From: Drosophila pseudoobscura
Lineage: Eukaryota > Arthropoda > Insecta > Diptera > Drosophilidae
DNA: 64,000 nt
Assembly (NCBI RefSeq): GCF_009870125.1
Contig: NC_046679.1
Coordinates: forward strand, 23,312,001 to 23,376,000
Direction of reading: 5' to 3'
Numbering within the stretch: position 1 is the stretch's first letter; each line of letters opens with the position of its first letter. This document shows, piece after piece, positions 36,483-46,420 of this stretch. Made by a program: the position numbers and the translations under genes. The notes under the pieces were generated by a model. It had not been told where the DNA came from. It was given only the letters and a program-made list of their open reading frames with translations, and did no database searches.

Positions 36483-36750
36483 AGATATACCGTCTGACCC
36501 TCAGAAATATACCGAAACATACCGTCTCATTTAAAAAATGTACCGTAAATGTACTTACGAATTCAAGTTATATTTTACATATTCGTCGATTTACCCTCTC
36601 TATAGAACATTTAGCCATGCCCACATAATTTTATACGTTTATTGAATCAATTTTCTTCTTGACTGGTTTGTTTTAAATACTTGCTTTTTTTATATCTTGC
36701 GTAAAAAAAGGTTTTAGCGAAAATGGTCAAACAAATGAAACGTAATAAAA
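36476..36750 (-). repeat. dispersed repeat copy R4, upstream of Manf
   Basis: On the minus strand it reads GAAAATTGATTCAATAAACG, then TATAAAATTATGTGGGCATG, the GACGAATATGTAAAATATAA block, GAGACGGTATGTTTCGGTAT and GGTCAGACGGTATATCTTAT. It matches R3 almost along its length but in opposite genomic orientation, the same as Manf. Confidence 0.7.
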
Positions 36751-36774
36751 CGTAAGAGAAAAATTATTCCAATT

Positions 36775-36960
36775 GCTCAATCTCTTTATTTCGTTCAATA
36801 ATAATGCCTAACTAAAACCATTGGCTCTACCCACATAATTTGAGGCCATTAATGAATAAATTTTCTACAAGATTAGCTACTTTTAAGTACTACCATTTGT
36901 ATTTTGACTGCAGAAAGGTTTAAACAAAAAAGGTCAACAAAAAAACAGTGGCAACGTAAG
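36775..36960 (-). repeat. dispersed repeat copy R5
   Basis: On the minus strand: TTTTTTTGTTGACCTTTTTT, CAGTCAAAATACAAATGG, TTGTAGAAAATTTATTCATT and AAATTATGTGGGTAGAGCCA. It is the 5' half of the family only, lying in tandem behind R4. Confidence 0.6.
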
Positions 36961-38225
36961 TGAGTATCGAATGCGCCGTAAGTTAGTATGAAATGTCACG
37001 TCAACCTGAGTTTGGGCAAAGGTATACCCTTTTTCGTTAATATATATGAAGAAACTCTTTTTCCAAGCTGCTTTCAAACGTAATCAATAAAGACCTTGTC
37101 TTAGATTGCATTTTTTTTACCTATTACCTACCAAAACCTTCAAAATATCAAAAACCTATCAAATACCGGTGGCCTCACCGTTGTTGAAATATGCAAGTTC
37201 GAAATGAACTTTTATCCCAGCTTCAAGATGAGATGATTCCAGATCGTAGCGCAGGGGGCCAGTCCAACCCAGTCCGATGGAGTGCTGGTACCCAATTGTA
37301 CCATCTGTTTCGAGAGCTGGGACTCGTCTTGGCCCCATCTGCATTCGAGAGTATCTTCGGAGTGGAGGGTACCATTGTCCCGTACGCCGCCAGAGTGCTA
37401 TCGTCTATGTGACACAGCATAATCATGCCAGCGCAACTCTTAACGACCGCCAAAATAAATAGTAAAATAAAATATATTTGTAAATAGTCAGATTCATATT
37501 TCTTAGAAGTCGAACCATAAAGTAAAACGGCCGAACTGACAACACTGTATGAGTCACAGTGGTCGATACATATCGGATAATACTAATCGAAACGAGTAGC
37601 GCCAGAAGTTTAAATTTGAATCAAATTGGATTGTCCTCATAGCAACACTGTTGAGAGTCAAAGTAAACAAGTGCTTGCGTTTCTCAGCGGAATGCCGAGA
37701 GAAATAAATTAGCCTAACAGGTGTGAGGAATCACTCAGCTGCTGTTTGCCGCTCACCGCCTGCAGCGGCTGCTCCCCAAAATATTATTCGCCCCAGCACA
37801 GTATTGACTCAGCGAGCGCGATAGCAGGCCAGACGGAACAGCACCGCACCGCCTCACGGTTTTAAGAAATCGCGTAACGTAACCGGGCAAACAAATATGT
37901 ACTTCGCTTGCGTTCCCAGCCAAAAGTACTTTACCCGTGACGTCGGTGTGCGATCTTTTACTTGATATCGTTTTTCCCTTAAAATAGCAGCATTTTTGTT
38001 AACACCCAAACAGTATTGCCCGAGCCCGCCGAGTGCTAAGTACTCTGTCAACCAGTACTGGAGTTATAATCCAATTGTTACCGTTAGCAACTGCATTTAC
38101 GAGGAGCCCAAAGCAAACCACTTGTCAACAATTCGCCGAATATAATTTACAATTACACACACCCGCTAAAAATAAACCCTGCAAGGCGTGTCAGAGGCAG
38201 AGATTCCGAACACAGAACACATAAA
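36961..38225. other. intergenic DNA with a possible RING-like remnant; leader of the galectin-like gene
   Basis: 37190-37420 is GC-richer than its surroundings. One plus-strand frame (from about 37257) reads GVLVPNCTICFESWDSSWPH, with the CxxC-FE start of a RING finger, but it does not continue as a full RING before a stop. AATAAA lies just after, at about 37451. 37620-38225 is probably promoter and leader of the galectin-like gene. Confidence 0.35.
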
Positions 38226-39863
38226 ATGCCTGATGTAAAGTTTTTAGCGGTGCTGCCCGACAATTCCAATGCTTCGGTAACAAAGCTAACCATCAAAGGC
38301 ACCCTGCTCCAGCAACCTCAGCAGTAAGTCCAACCTTAGTCCAAGTCCTTAGGTCCTTAAGAAAATCGATTAGCAATTTCCTGCCCCAAGGTACGGAAAC
38401 ATGCTCTTTGCGTGCAGAATTTTAATATTCTCGGGAATGTGGTACATAACATATTTGACCCGATTAGGGTGAAAATTCTAACGAACTCGCGGACGATTTA
38501 TGGCGCACACATGAAACAAACAAATGGGGTACAAAATTTAGAGATTCTTATAATTACCAAATACCAAAGGTAAATTATAAGTTTATGATCTAATGAGGCG
38601 ATAAGCAGATGGTAGAAAATCAGTTCAACACGTACGTATGCAGTTATACAGTTCAACTTACGAGTAAACTGGACTCGGCTGGATATTGCTGTATCAATTC
38701 CACAATCAATGACATCATCAACACAAAATTAAAGCAGACACGCGCAACAGAATGGCTGAAGATGCCGGCCCGGCAAAGAAGACAACAGCAAAGAACAATC
38801 TGAAAATGAAAACAGAGCCAACAAAAAGAAACGAGCAAATCATTGAAACAATCATCGGTGTGGGCTAAGCAAATGATGTCAATAAATCAGAATACCATTT
38901 GATCTGTTACAACACAATGGATTCCGGGTTCTTGATTGGCCCAACTACAAGATAATGGGAAAACCAAGAGACCTTGAGTTCCTTATCTCTTGCCTCCCCA
39001 TCGATAACATGCCGCTGATAGCCCCCAGAAATGTGTCATACAAATTATATATTGTACTATTTGCTTGTAAGGTGTGTTTACTTAGATAAGAATTCTGGCA
39101 TACCAGGAACTTCGAACACAAAGTGACTAAGAAAGATTTCCAAATGGCAATCCGTCAAACATCCCAATTCCGTTCCTTGAATGCTTGGCACGTTTTTCGC
39201 ACCCACTCAGCCATGACGACGGGTCTGTGGCGGTCCGGTCCCCAAAAACTTGCCAAACCGCCATGTGCCATAGGAACATACATAGGTATTTAGTGACTAA
39301 GTAAGCAGCTTGGAGACGGGGTCAAATGTACAGATGGCGACGTCATTAGCATACATGTGAGAGATATAAACAAATGATTTGTTAAATCAATTTTTCGCTT
39401 TGTCTCTTCCCTCCTCTCCATCTCTCTCTACAGATTCTCGGTGAACTTTGTGAACAGTCCAGTCTGTACAGACAACATCACATATCACTTCAAAGTGGTG
39501 ATCCCCACACAGACGATCATCGAGAACTACAAGCGGAACGGGGAGTGGAGCAGCCTGCAGCAGGAGCACTACCTGAACATATTCGATGGTACAGGCGGGA
39601 GTGATAAGACTCTGACCCAAAGCTTTGCCAGTATTATGAACGAGATTGATGAGGCGTTCCAACTTTCATCCACAGAATCAACCTTTCGCCTAGAGTTTAC
39701 ATTCGATTATGATAATTCCACAATGATCGTCTACCAGGTCAGGGAAACGGGTCACAATTTCATAAGCAAATACGAGACGCTCTTCTCGCTCTCCGAAATC
39801 CAGGCGATTCAGGTGTGGGGAGATGTGCAAAAGGTCAATCAGTTTGCCCTCAGCTATGATTGA
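38226..39863 (+). CDS. galectin-fold protein, 175 aa, divergent sugar site
   Basis: Exons 38226-38323 and 39434-39863, phase 2 intron of 1.1 kb (GTAAGT...CTCTCTACAG). The strand order fits a galectin carbohydrate-recognition domain: LTIKGTLLQQPQQFSVNFV, then NITYHFKVVIPTQTIIENYK, RNGEWSSLQQE, FRLEFTFDYDNSTMIVYQVR, and IQAIQVWGDVQKVNQFAL. The Trp of the sugar-stacking position (NGEW) is kept. But the His-Asn-Arg set (HFNPR in typical galectins) is HFKVV, and the WGxEER segment is WSSLQQE, so lactose binding is doubtful. There is no signal peptide, as usual for galectins. D. melanogaster CG14879 is a candidate orthologue (memory, unchecked). Confidence 0.75.
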
Positions 39864-41424
39864 TACAGGGACAGATCAGACCCCCAAGGTAGCCATCTAT
39901 TTTTGGTGCACTGGCACCCTATTTAAATGCATTTGATCGCTTCGGCTTGGATTCGGTTTCGGGCACCCTTTAGTCCTAACATTGCACTGCACGACCTAAT
40001 TATTTACAATTACCAGTAGTTATAGTTCTAGTATTATTTTGTTGGCGCTTCCATCAACATTTGGTTTGCAGTAGAGGTGGACATTCTTCATGCGACTCAC
40101 GATCTTTGCTGCTTTCACGCACCTACCACACAATCTTCCCTTCTCTCTGATTTCTAAGCCAACCAATTATGATTTTTTCATTAAATTATTTTACACTTGT
40201 TATGGATTATTTGTGACCTGTTCACAAGCGTTGCAGGTCACATTCAGGTCATTCACGCTCACGTCATCTCGTGCGTGTCAACATTGATTGTCTGGCGCCT
40301 GAAAGTATGTTATGTTCTTCCCCCTTGTGATGTCATTGCAACCGATATCTCAGTAGCTGCTCTGTTCTGTTCAGTTATGCTCGTTCTTCCCCAGTATTTA
40401 GTAGCCCTATTTTTGATAAATGTTAAGACCAAAGATTTGTATGTTCAAATATATTTATGCTTGCTGTAGTCTTCCATCTAGTTTTTAGCATTTATTTGTA
40501 AGCTTTTTCCATGTAATTCCTCACACAAGCACATACCATACCATACCATGCCAGACCATACCAAGTATTAAACATCACCATGACAAATGCATCTTCTTTG
40601 ATTCAATTAAATGCGTAAACACACAACAGATTCATGGGAAATGGTTTTCTTTATTCTTAATGATTCGGATGTGGATATATTGGCTTGCTTTTGTTATTCG
40701 TTTCGTTTGCTGTTCGTTCGCATGTTAGAATTAAAATTACGAGCTCTTGCGAAATAGTTTCCATCCATGCAGCAGATCTCTGGCCTGGCCAATGGAACTA
40801 ACATTATAAAATTCGTATTTTCAGTCGAACGAATCTTACCAAAAATATTCACGTAAACATTGGGGCCTGCCTCAGCCCCAGCCCAGGCCCGCCTGCCATC
40901 ATCTGCTTTATAGCGCACCTGCACAAACTGAAGGCTCCAGTGTGCAATACCAAATGAAATATACATAACAGTTGTTATCCATAAATTATATATTTTATGT
41001 ATTTATTTTCTCACACATCTTCCTTTCACCCAAAAAAGGTCTTTTTACAATCATTTGTTTACAGCTTTTACGAGTACATAGATCGATAAATATTTACAAA
41101 GCCTTACAATACTATATATCGTAAGATCGGGAAGTTACATACAGTCGAGGGGGTGTTTATGATATAGGGGGTTCATTAGAATAAATTTGGTGGAATATCG
41201 AGAGCACAGTTCACTGGAAAGTAAAGTAATCATAATAAAAGCAATACGTTAAAAGGAAATTAAAAAAAAAAATATTGCACCAAAAGGAAGGGACAGAGTT
41301 TGCCCAAGTCTTATGAAATACAATTACAAATAATATGGTAAGGAACTGATGACCAGCAGTCAGATTAAACCAAACTGACTGAACCAAAGGACTAGTACGA
41401 TCTAAGTTTCGTTTTGGTGACAGT
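39864..41424. other. 3' UTRs of the convergent galectin-like and zinc-finger genes
   Basis: AT-rich, no supported gene. CATAC repeats at about 40536-40561. ORFs at 40197-40469 and 40694-40966 lack support. The two flanking genes converge here. Confidence 0.5.
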
Positions 41425-44400
41425 CTACTTTTTACAAACTAAATGGGTAGCGGTCGAGCTGGGAAAGTTGGGGAAGCCCAGCTGAACATAGTTCAGAGAT
41501 GAGGGCATATTTGAGTCGGGGGCCTGGGTAATAGTTATGGTATTCCCAGCGTGATCCTGGGTGGTGACCACATGCATAATTTGAGTCTGATGCGGTTGAG
41601 CCGGAGTTTGCTTTTGCTGCTGCGAAGTTTGCTGTTTGATTTCAAATGTAAGATCCTGCGAAAGATAGGTTACTCGTGAGAGATTGGAGTTTTTTAAGCT
41701 GTCGGAAGAACTAACCTTTGACGAAGCTTGGCCATTGCTTCGCACTGTCGTGGAGGAAGTTACAGTAGAAACAGGAGCTGTCCGTGGCTTCTTGTGCATT
41801 TCCCGATGCTTCTCGTAGTGCAGCTTGGTGGCAAAGTTCTTATTGCAAACATCGCAGCAGTACAGGGTCTCGTTCGTAGGATGTGTGTGGATCCTGTTAA
41901 AAAAAGGCAATTAAAATTTAAGCTCAAACTATACAATTTTTGGACCCACCTCATATGCTTGCTCAAATTGTCCTTTCGGGAGAAGGGCTTTTTACACGCC
42001 TCGCATGTAAAGAGCTTCTTGCCCGAATGGGAGATCAGATGCCGCGACAAGTGCTCCTTGCGACTGAAGGCTTTGTCGCACTGCTCCTCGGTGCATTTGT
42101 AGGGACGCAGGCCTGCGTGCAGCTTTATATGCTGGACGAGATGCTCCCTCTTCTTGAACTCGCGATTGCACTTGGGGCAGGTCAGACCGGGAGGAGGCGC
42201 ATCCGGAGACTTACCAGGCGCTGGGCAGATGGGCTGCGGCGGGCGTTGAATTTTTGATATCGGCGCTTGCTTCTCTTGTCTCTCCATCATTATTTTCTTG
42301 TGTTGCACTGCTATCGAAGGAGGGTGCGTTGGAGAAGGGTTAAGAGTCGGTTTATGAATTGCAGTGGCCGGAGATGGAGCTGGAGCAGGAGCTGGAATAG
42401 ATGGTTTGGGGAGGTTCGTTTGGTTTACAGTTTGCGCGGGGATTCGACTGATTGTTATGTTCTGTTTGTTAAGAAGCGGCATATTCGAGGGAGCCGGCAC
42501 CGGCTGCGGCTTGGCCACCTTGGTGATGGTTGTATTCGAGGAAAGTCGCTGCAAGGCAGCCGGATTGGACGCTGTGGTTGTTGGCGAGGGATCCACAGGC
42601 GGCAGTTGTTTCACCTGGGCCATCACGCGCTTAACCTCTGCACTGCGAACGGGCGATTGTTGCTGGGATACAGATGATGACGTTGGCGAAGTATTCTTTT
42701 TGGGGTTTGTTTGTTGCTGTAGATGCTGTTGCTGCGGGTGCATTTGCCTTTGTCTGGGCGAGGGAATCGTAAAGGTCGGCTCATCTTTGATGTTCTTGGC
42801 CATGGTCGATACGGCGGGGACATTTCTTATCAGCAACTGCGGAGTTGTAGCATTCGACGGAGGCGATCTGATGATCTGCTGAGATGTCACTGTCGCTGTG
42901 TGTGATGAAAGTTGCGGATGTTTCGGCTGCTGAAACGTTTGCTGCGATTGTTGTTGTGGAGGCTGGGGCGAAATGAAAATGTTCTGAAATTGTCCGGTAG
43001 ACGAGACTGCTGGGGTGGCGCCCTGGTAATTGTTTGCATTGCCCAAGGTCTGCGGCGTCAGCTGTAGTGTGGCTGGAATGGACGTGGGCGTCAACTCCAT
43101 GATTGGCTGACCATCGGCGGTGGCCAGCTGTGGCTGCAGTTTCATCTGTACCTGGTAAGTGGTGGGCAGCACCAGATTTTTGGTATCAATGTGCGCCACT
43201 ATCTGTTGATCGGAGTTCTCGTCGCGAATAGTTATGGGCAGGAAACATTTGTTGGGCGACAGAATATTTCCTGCCCCTGCACTCGTGCCCGTCTGCGGGC
43301 TAGACAGGCTGGAGAGCAGAGCTGTGGCATTCAACTGCGTTTGCCCCGCAGCTGCTGTACCTGCTCCCCCAACGGGCATTAACTGCAGCTGCAACTGGGG
43401 TTGGGCTCCAGCAAACTGAGGGAGCGATGTGCTAAATTGGGGTCCAGCTGGCGCGGATTGCACAAAATTGAGCTTTGGTGTCTTGTTTTCGTTCGGACTG
43501 GAGCCGTCCTCTGATGCCGAGAACTGAGTGTTGGCCGCCAATAGACTGGTAAGCTGTTGGATCTGTTGCTGCAGCTGGAGTTGTTGTATCTGCTGCCAGA
43601 TGGACTGCTCGCTTAGCATTGGCTGTAATTGCATCTGTGGAGTGGTGGCGGTATTTCTCATTGTTTGTGGCTGCAGAGGCGGCGGCTGTGAAGTCGGTGT
43701 CACCGACTGCTGTTGTGGCTTACTAGGGACTGCGGCAACGGGAACACTACTGGGGTCCTTCTTGCCCAAGGGAGTTATTTTGATCTCTGGCTTTAGACGT
43801 ATAAACTCCTCCAAGACACTGTTTTCGGGATGGACATGGAACCTTTGTTATTTCAATTGGTGGCAAATGATTCCATTACTCACGATTGCTTGTCCGACTT
43901 GGGCTGGACCGGAGGCGGAGGCGCCTGTTGCAGAGTGTTGTCCACCGTGATGGTAAATTGCTGCTGGGGTTGCATGCCCACCGCCTGGATAATACTGCTG
44001 AGCAGATTATTGGATTGACTGCTGCTGCTACTGGGTGGAGTGGACTGTACAGAGCTGCTGCCCACCACGCTGAGACTCTTGCCTGTGTCGTCGATGGCAT
44101 CTTTGATGTAGAGCTTGTCGTTGTGGCTCTGGATCGGGGGAATGTTCAGGCAGTCGTTGAGCATCGTCTGGGTCTTCTTGCAAGTGTGGCGCAGGGCATG
44201 AATCTGTTCCACTTGCTGCACGCACTGGCCGCAAACCACCTTGGGCAGCCGATCCTTTTCGTCAATCTGAAAGCTCCAAAGTGAATACCTGCTGCGCAAA
44301 GACCAAGGCAACCACCCACTCACCTGCAAGGACAGGCATTCGTATATCTTTGAGCTCAGATTCTTGGCGCGTCCCTCGGCCGAGAATACGTTGGTGTTCT

Positions 44401-44476
44401 GGTCACTGCTGTCTGTACAGATGCGACACAGGTCGTAGTAGTTGATACACCGCACATTGCTATTCGAGTTGGCCAT
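41425..44476 (-). CDS. ZAD / C2H2 zinc-finger protein, 937 aa
   Basis: Nuclear, predicted DNA-binding protein. Five exons on the minus strand: 44476-44324, 44266-43884, 43818-41950, 41893-41716 and 41655-41425, total 937 aa, phases consistent. Residues about 12-90 form a ZAD dimerisation domain with zinc ligands C17, C20, C63 and C66 (CRIC...CGQC). A very long Gln/Pro/Thr-rich region follows. Then come four C2H2 fingers from about 726 to 832 (CPKCNREFKKREHLVQH, CTEEQCDKAFSRKEHL, CEACKKPFSRKDNLSKH, CDVCNKNFATKLHYEKH) with the fourth finger split off by an intron. The C-terminus is polar and hydrophobic-ended. Two introns (44267-44323, 41656-41715) are multiples of three and stop-free. I cannot name the orthologue. 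A DRE lies 127 bp upstream. Confidence 0.85.
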
Positions 44477-44602
44477 CTTTCCCGCCGACTGACAAGACTG
44501 CGCTTGCTTTAAGGTAGGTAAAGAATGTTTATTTTATTGCACATGCAAATATTTGTTGTTTTTTTTCTGTCTGCTGCGACGCTCTATTGTTAGTGATGGT
44601 AC

Positions 44603-44610
44603 TATCGATA
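44603..44610 (-). promoter_or_regulatory. DRE (TATCGATA) at the zinc-finger gene promoter
   Basis: Perfect DREF palindrome about 130 bp upstream of the ATG, the usual place for a housekeeping-type fly promoter. Confidence 0.65.
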
Positions 44611-44884
44611 CCACTATTTATCAATGTCGTGTATATATCTACGTTACCGCCAAATTTGTCCCGCTTATCGTTTGTCATCTCATAGGCTCTGCACACTGAG
44701 CCCATCCCGGGGGAATGGTGGGATTTTTTGACAGATGTGAAGGCTGCAATGAATGCAGAAAATGTTTTAAAGCTATTCTGAAGAAATCGTTCAGTTTCTT
44801 GGAGAACAGAAGCTATACAAGTGTTCTGGCCGATGTCATAGCTGAATACACACCTACGTTTTTACAAAATCATGTAGTAAAATA

Positions 44885-45085
44885 TGTAGTTGGCGCAAAG
44901 TTACGATGTAAAAAAAGGACATTTTTGTTGACCAAATATGTTTAAAGCTTATTTTACAAGAAAACCAGTAAAAGGTGGTCCCTAAAGCTAGCCAGTCTTG
45001 TAGGGAAATCGATTCATCAATCGGATAAAAATATTTTTTAAGGGCTGAGAGTCCTAGCTATCAAAATGGAGGAATATGATTTCCG
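44885..45085 (+). repeat. dispersed repeat copy R6, upstream of SF2
   Basis: Contains AGGACATTTTTGTTGACCAA, GTTTAAAGCTTATTTTACA, CCAGTCTTGTAGGGAAATCG, GATTCATCAATCGGATAAAA and AAATGGAGGAATATGAT. The GGTATATTT end is not recognisable. It has the same orientation as SF2. Confidence 0.6.
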
Positions 45086-45289
45086 ATCATAGACAGAAAA
45101 CAATTAACCCATTGTCTACCAGTGAGTATTTCAATACACACTACGAAAACAATGAATCTTGAGAGATATCGTGGTCATTTTTTTAAAGTAAAGATGAAAG
45201 TGGAATTATTTTCTGCTGCTTAACTCAAGTTGTTCACCGGTTTATATAGAGGGGGCTTAAATGGGCTAGGTTGGATTTTTCCATCGTGT

Positions 45290-45300
45290 CGGTCACACTA
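45290..45300 (+). promoter_or_regulatory. SF2: Motif 1 (M1BP site) of the SF2 promoter
   Basis: CGGTCACACTA is a perfect match to fly core-promoter Motif 1 (YGGTCACACTR), about 100 bp upstream of the SF2 ATG. Transcription start is expected close by. Confidence 0.75.
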
Positions 45301-45401
45301 ATCTCGAGGTCGGCCATCTTAAAAGTGAAAAAATTTATTCTGAAAAAATCAGTAAAATTGTAATTATTTCTAAGTTCTGCACGTAAATAAATAACAAAAG
45401 T

Positions 45402-46420
45402 ATGGGTTCCCGCAACGAGTGCCGAATATACGTTGGAAATCTGCCGCCAGATATCCGCACCAAGGACATCCAGGATCTTTTTCACAAATTCGGCAAAGTT
45501 ACATTTGTGGACTTGAAAAATCGGCGTGGTCCGCCATTTGCTTTTGTCGAATTCGAAGATGCGCGGTGAGTAATGAGAACTGGTTATATCCAAATACACA
45601 CAAAGCCAGAAGCAAGCCCCCAAATAAAGCAAATCCCTATTTGGCGCCAAAAAAACAGCGATGCTGACGACGCAGTAAAGGCCCGGGACGGCTATGACTA
45701 CGATGGCTATCGCCTGCGCGTCGAGTTCCCGAGGGGCGGCGGTCCCGGCAGCTACCGTGGAAATCGCAACGACCGCAACAATGGGCGTGATGGTGGTCGC
45801 ATGGGCGGACGTGGTCCTCCGGCCAAACGGTCTCAATACCGTGTTATGGTAACCGGGCTGCCGCCCTCTGGCTCCTGGCAGGATCTCAAGGATCACATGC
45901 GCGAGGCTGGCGACGTCTGCTTTGCCGACACCTACAAAGACGGCTCTGGCGTGGTTGAATTCCTGCGTCACGAGGACATGAAGTACGCCATAAAGAAATT
46001 GGACGACTCGCGTTTCCGTTCGCATGAGGTAGGAGGAATTGAGAAATGCGTGAAAGCAAAAGGAGTTGAACAATCAATTGTTTCCACAGGGTGAGGTTGC
46101 CTACATTCGGGTACGCGAGGATAGCGGCGAAAACGACCGCAGTGGCGGGAGTGGAGGAGGAGGAGGCGGTGCTGGTGGTGGCGGCGGTGGAGGAGGTGGT
46201 GGCAGCAGCGGAGGCGGTGGCCGTGACTACCGTGACAGGTAATTGTGTGCAGAAGTGTGCTCTCTGGCTGTTCCCTCGATCTAATCGCTATTATCTTTTC
46301 TCTCTTGACAGGTCTCGTTCGCGCTCATTCTCATCGAGACCGCGTCGCCGCGGCACTCCGACATACTCTCCGGTGCGCCGTCAATCCTATTCCAGGTCTC
46401 GCTCACGCTCTAACTATTAA
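45402..46420 (+). CDS. SF2: SF2/ASF splicing factor (SRSF1), 263 aa
   Basis: Nuclear SR protein that binds exonic enhancers and recruits U1 snRNP. Exons 45402-45565, 45659-46028, 46090-46238 and 46312-46420, in frame. RRM1 starts [20 protein letters not shown] with RNP1 at [15 protein letters not shown]2 is the SR-family pseudo-RRM with the signature SWQDLKD, preceded by [11 protein letters not shown] Gly-rich linker follows, partly encoded by an expanded GGN repeat at about 46139-46222. The C-terminal RS domain has [10 protein letters not shown] and [11 protein letters not shown]. The 263 aa are slightly longer than I recall for D. melanogaster, apparently from the Gly run. Divergently arranged with the zinc-finger gene. 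Confidence 0.97.
46139..46222 (+). repeat. SF2: GGN repeat encoding a Gly run in SF2
   Basis: GGA/GGT/GGC triplets produce a Gly run broken by Ala and Ser, between RRM2 and the RS domain. Confidence 0.85.

Noticed and set aside
41728-42882. Plus-strand ORFs of 105-172 codons over the zinc-finger gene
   Set aside because: Shadows of the Gln/Pro-rich and zinc-finger exons on the minus strand.
45234-46073. 279-codon minus-strand ORF over SF2
   Set aside because: Antisense to the RRM exons of SF2 and spans its introns.
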